NCBI GenBank assembly: GCA_030550175.1 | Contig: JAUQPW010000039.1 | Span: 1-46,205 of the forward strand | Source of the DNA: a bacterium | GTDB lineage: Bacteria > Moduliflexota > Moduliflexia > Moduliflexales > JAUQPW01 | Length of the DNA stretch: 46,205 nt | Direction: 5' to 3' | Shown: piece after piece, positions 44,100-46,205 of the stretch | Layout: each line of letters opens with the position of its first letter | Position numbering within the stretch: the first letter of the stretch is position 1 | Position numbers and translations under genes: made by a program | The notes under the pieces: generated by a model | The model's input: the letters and a program-made list of their open reading frames with translations, nothing else | The model's database searches: none | What the model was told of the DNA's origin: nothing

Positions 44100-46043
44100 T
44101 TAGGTAATACCATGACGGTCCACAGCCATTCGGAACCAGAGCTCCAGGACGATAAGGCTAAATACTTGTTTGACAAAAACGAATTCACCGTGATGCATGG
44201 CTTGACGAAGTTTCAAAACGGCCTCCGGTCGTAGAATGCCACGGATACGGATTGACTTTTCAGAAAGGGTATCGTGCATGAGCTCCTGGAATTTAGGTTC
44301 GGAAAAATATTTCTCTATAGGGACATAAAAAGGCATCTTCCGGCGAGACGTGATTTTTTTCGGTAAAATTCGCCGGGCGTATTGCCTCAGGATATACTTA
44401 GATTTCCCCAAACGAATTTTTAACCACGGAGGTAACCGGAGCACATACTCGACCAATTCATGGTCTAAAAAAGGAACACGGGCTTCGATACCATGGGCCA
44501 TTGACATCTTGTCCTGCTTCATAAGAATATCATCGGGAAGCCAGTGGGAAAACTGTAAGTGGATAATACGGTTCAGATAAGGCGCCGGACTTTCCAGAAT
44601 TTCTAAATCTCTCTCAGAGAAGGGTCTGGCTTTATCTGGAACCTTAGGGAAGAAAGGAATAGATTTTTTAAAATCTTCTGTGTAAAGTTCCGCCGTATCC
44701 CGTGCATCAAACAGGGAGATAAGATGGCTATAAGCTTCTGGTAATTGCCAGGGTTCTAGAAGGTTAAGAAAATCCAGGACCTTAAGTTTACCTCGCTGGC
44801 CTAAACTGGCAGGGTAGCTGAAGGCCAAGTTAAGTAGTCCGGCCGGAATCATGGATAGGACCGGGGATAGAAGGGCACGCCGGATAGGACCTGGGATGAT
44901 ACGGGTAATTTGATGACCGGCCAGGAGTGCTTTATGGAACAGATATCCCCCCAATATTTCATCGGCCCCTTCACCGGCCAAGATAACCGTAACCTGCTTT
45001 TTTGCTTCATGCGCCAGTTGATACATGGGAATGACGATGGGATCTCCAATGGGTTCATCCAGATGATAGATAATCTTAGGGAGTAATTCGATATCTGAGA
45101 TCCGACAGGCAATTTCGGTGTGTTCACATCCCAGAAGTCTGGCGGTTTCAGCCGCCTCGGCCAGCTCATCATGCTCGTAGTTAAAACCTACGGTAAACGT
45201 ACGAACCGGTTTTGAAACCAGCCTGGCTGTTACCGCTGTAATTGCACTGGAATCTAATCCTCCACTTAAATAGACTCCCAACGGGACTTCTGAAATTAAC
45301 TGCATGCGAACACTTCGCTCGAAATGCTCGGCAAAGCCCTCCACATATTCTTCCTCCGTACCTTTGAAGGGTCCACTAAACAGTTCGGGTTGCCAGTACT
45401 GCTTTAATGTGACCTGCCCGTTCTGAACGATGGCATAGTGTGCAGCCGGAAGTTTCCGGAGTTCTTTAAACATCCCACCGGGACCCGGCACATAACGAAG
45501 GGTCAGATATTCATGAATGGCTTGGGGATTCAGTGTAGGTTCAAACCCTTTATAATGGAGAATCGATTTGAACTCGGATGCAAACAAAAAACAACGGCCT
45601 GGTATGTGCAGGTAATAGAGCGGTTTTACACCGAATCGATCCCGAGCCAGGAACAGTTGCCGTTTTTTCTTGTCATAAATGGCAATGGCAAAGATTCCAT
45701 TCAATCGTTGTAGACATTCCGGACCTGATTCCTCATAAAGGTGCAAAATGACTTCAGAATCCGATTTCGTTCGAAAGGGATGCCCTCGCCGTAACAATTC
45801 TTCACGAAGAGGTTGATAATTATAAATCTCCCCGTTATAGACCAGGACCAGGGACCCATCTTCATTTTCCATGGGTTGCTGACCCCCCGCCACATCGATG
45901 ATACTTAATCTACGATGTCCCAGACCGACCCCATCGGCCTTAAAGTAACCCACACTATCGGGTCCCCGATGGTGTAGAGCCTCTGTCATACTTTCCAAAA
46001 GTCCTTCTTCTTTAATTCCAACATACCCACAAAGTCCGCACAT
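44100..46043 (-). CDS. asnB: Asparagine synthase (glutamine-hydrolysing)
   Basis: 647-residue two-domain amidotransferase. The N-terminal Ntn glutaminase domain begins MCGLCGYVG, exposing catalytic C2 after Met removal. It has HHRGPDS at 24-30, HRRLSIID at 43-50, YNGEIYNY at 69-76 and RDRFGVKPLYY at 135-145. The synthetase domain has the ATP-binding loop SGGLDSSA at 260-267 and later GEGADEILGGY, both complete. Length and motifs match AsnB of the type found in envelope polysaccharide regions, where such enzymes may amidate sugar or uronic-acid carboxyls rather than make asparagine. That alternative cannot be decided here. It is the most upstream gene of the window, and a repeat-rich stretch follows its start. 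Confidence 0.9.
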   Translation of the reverse strand: MCGLCGYVGIKEEGLLESMTEALHHRGPDSVGYFKADGVGLGHRRLSIIDVAGGQQPMENEDGSLVLVYNGEIYNYQPLREELLRRGHPFRTKSDSEVILHLYEESGPECLQRLNGIFAIAIYDKKKRQLFLARDRFGVKPLYYLHIPGRCFLFASEFKSILHYKGFEPTLNPQAIHEYLTLRYVPGPGGMFKELRKLPAAHYAIVQNGQVTLKQYWQPELFSGPFKGTEEEYVEGFAEHFERSVRMQLISEVPLGVYLSGGLDSSAITAVTARLVSKPVRTFTVGFNYEHDELAEAAETARLLGCEHTEIACRISDIELLPKIIYHLDEPIGDPIVIPMYQLAHEAKKQVTVILAGEGADEILGGYLFHKALLAGHQITRIIPGPIRRALLSPVLSMIPAGLLNLAFSYPASLGQRGKLKVLDFLNLLEPWQLPEAYSHLISLFDARDTAELYTEDFKKSIPFFPKVPDKARPFSERDLEILESPAPYLNRIIHLQFSHWLPDDILMKQDKMSMAHGIEARVPFLDHELVEYVLRLPPWLKIRLGKSKYILRQYARRILPKKITSRRKMPFYVPIEKYFSEPKFQELMHDTLSEKSIRIRGILRPEAVLKLRQAMHHGEFVFVKQVFSLIVLELWFRMAVDRHGIT

Positions 46044-46075
46044 GTTGTCCCTGATCCGCTAGATGATGAATCAGC

Positions 46076-46184
46076 GTGGGAGTGTGGAGAGATAAAGGTA
46101 TGGGAGTATGGGGGTATAGGAGTATAGGGGTATACCCTCTTATACTCCCCCACTCCCATACTTCCACACTTCCGCACTCCCCTA
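46076..46184. repeat. Imperfect inverted repeat of GGGAGTATGGG units
   Basis: Upstream of the asparagine synthase gene, GGTATGGGAGTATGGGGGTA-type units are followed by their near complement (TATACTCCCCCACTCCCATA). It is related to the 33382-33452 element. A run of C at 46190-46202 ends the window. Confidence 0.6.
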
Positions 46185-46205
46185 CCTTCATCCCCCCCCC
46201 CCTAC

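Noticed and set aside
46044..46205. Promoter for the asparagine synthase gene
   Set aside because: The region is mostly low-complexity GGGAGTATGGG repeat, and no convincing -35/-10 pair could be placed.

Overview
This window reads as one long envelope-glycan (exopolysaccharide or lipopolysaccharide-type) gene region from an uncultivated, probably Gram-negative environmental bacterium. By eye the GC content is a little under 50%. All 31 intact protein genes and one pseudogene are on the minus strand, and no RNA gene, CRISPR array, transposase or integrase is visible. I cannot name the taxon: there is no phylogenetic marker gene. The gene families and the many short palindromic intergenic repeats fit several deep-branching soil, sediment or water lineages.

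Layout, in direction of transcription (high to low coordinates). 46043-36067: glutamine-hydrolysing asparagine synthase, a membrane-anchored GT2, a 989-residue GT-C/GH30-like fusion, an ArnT-like GT39 protein, a polyprenyl-phosphate-type GT2 and a UPF0104/LPG-synthase-like membrane protein. 36019-30911: FAD amine-oxidase/UGM-like protein, two membrane-anchored SGNH hydrolases and a Gfo/Idh/MocA dehydrogenase. 30769-24669: PepSY-TM protein, GT2, zinc-ribbon methyltransferase, Wzx-like flippase and a polytopic GT-C-like protein. 23833-14682: B12-binding-type radical SAM protein, a 63-residue membrane protein, two phosphodiesterase-like and two sulfatase-like alkaline-phosphatase-superfamily proteins. 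14525-8009: GT87 protein, then a tight cluster of YvcK/CofD-like-GT2 fusion, HAD phosphatase, GlmU-like nucleotidyltransferase and two GT2s. 7905-4609: a GT-C-like protein fused to a seven-bladed SBBP propeller. 4468-3421: a decayed membrane-protein gene. 3299-111: two overlapping GT4 genes and a polysaccharide deacetylase.

How it may work together (inference): GT4 and GT2 enzymes would build a glycan or charge polyprenyl phosphate with sugars on the cytoplasmic side. The Wzx-like and UPF0104 proteins are candidate translocators. The GT39/GT87/GT-C proteins would transfer lipid-linked sugars outside the membrane. The deacetylase, SGNH hydrolases, sulfatase-like and phosphodiesterase-like proteins, FAD enzyme and methyltransferase would decorate or trim the product. 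No Wzy, Wzz, initiating phosphoglycosyltransferase or outer-membrane exporter was recognised, so the pathway is probably completed elsewhere.

The most unusual items are three architectures: GT-C + GH30-like, YvcK/CofD-like + a GT2 domain without DXD, and GT-C-like + seven SBBP repeats. A phosphodiesterase paralogue that has lost its nucleophile and metal ligands beside an intact copy is also notable. The intergenic DNA is crowded with palindromic repeats, including a MITE-like element with 13-bp terminal inverted repeats.
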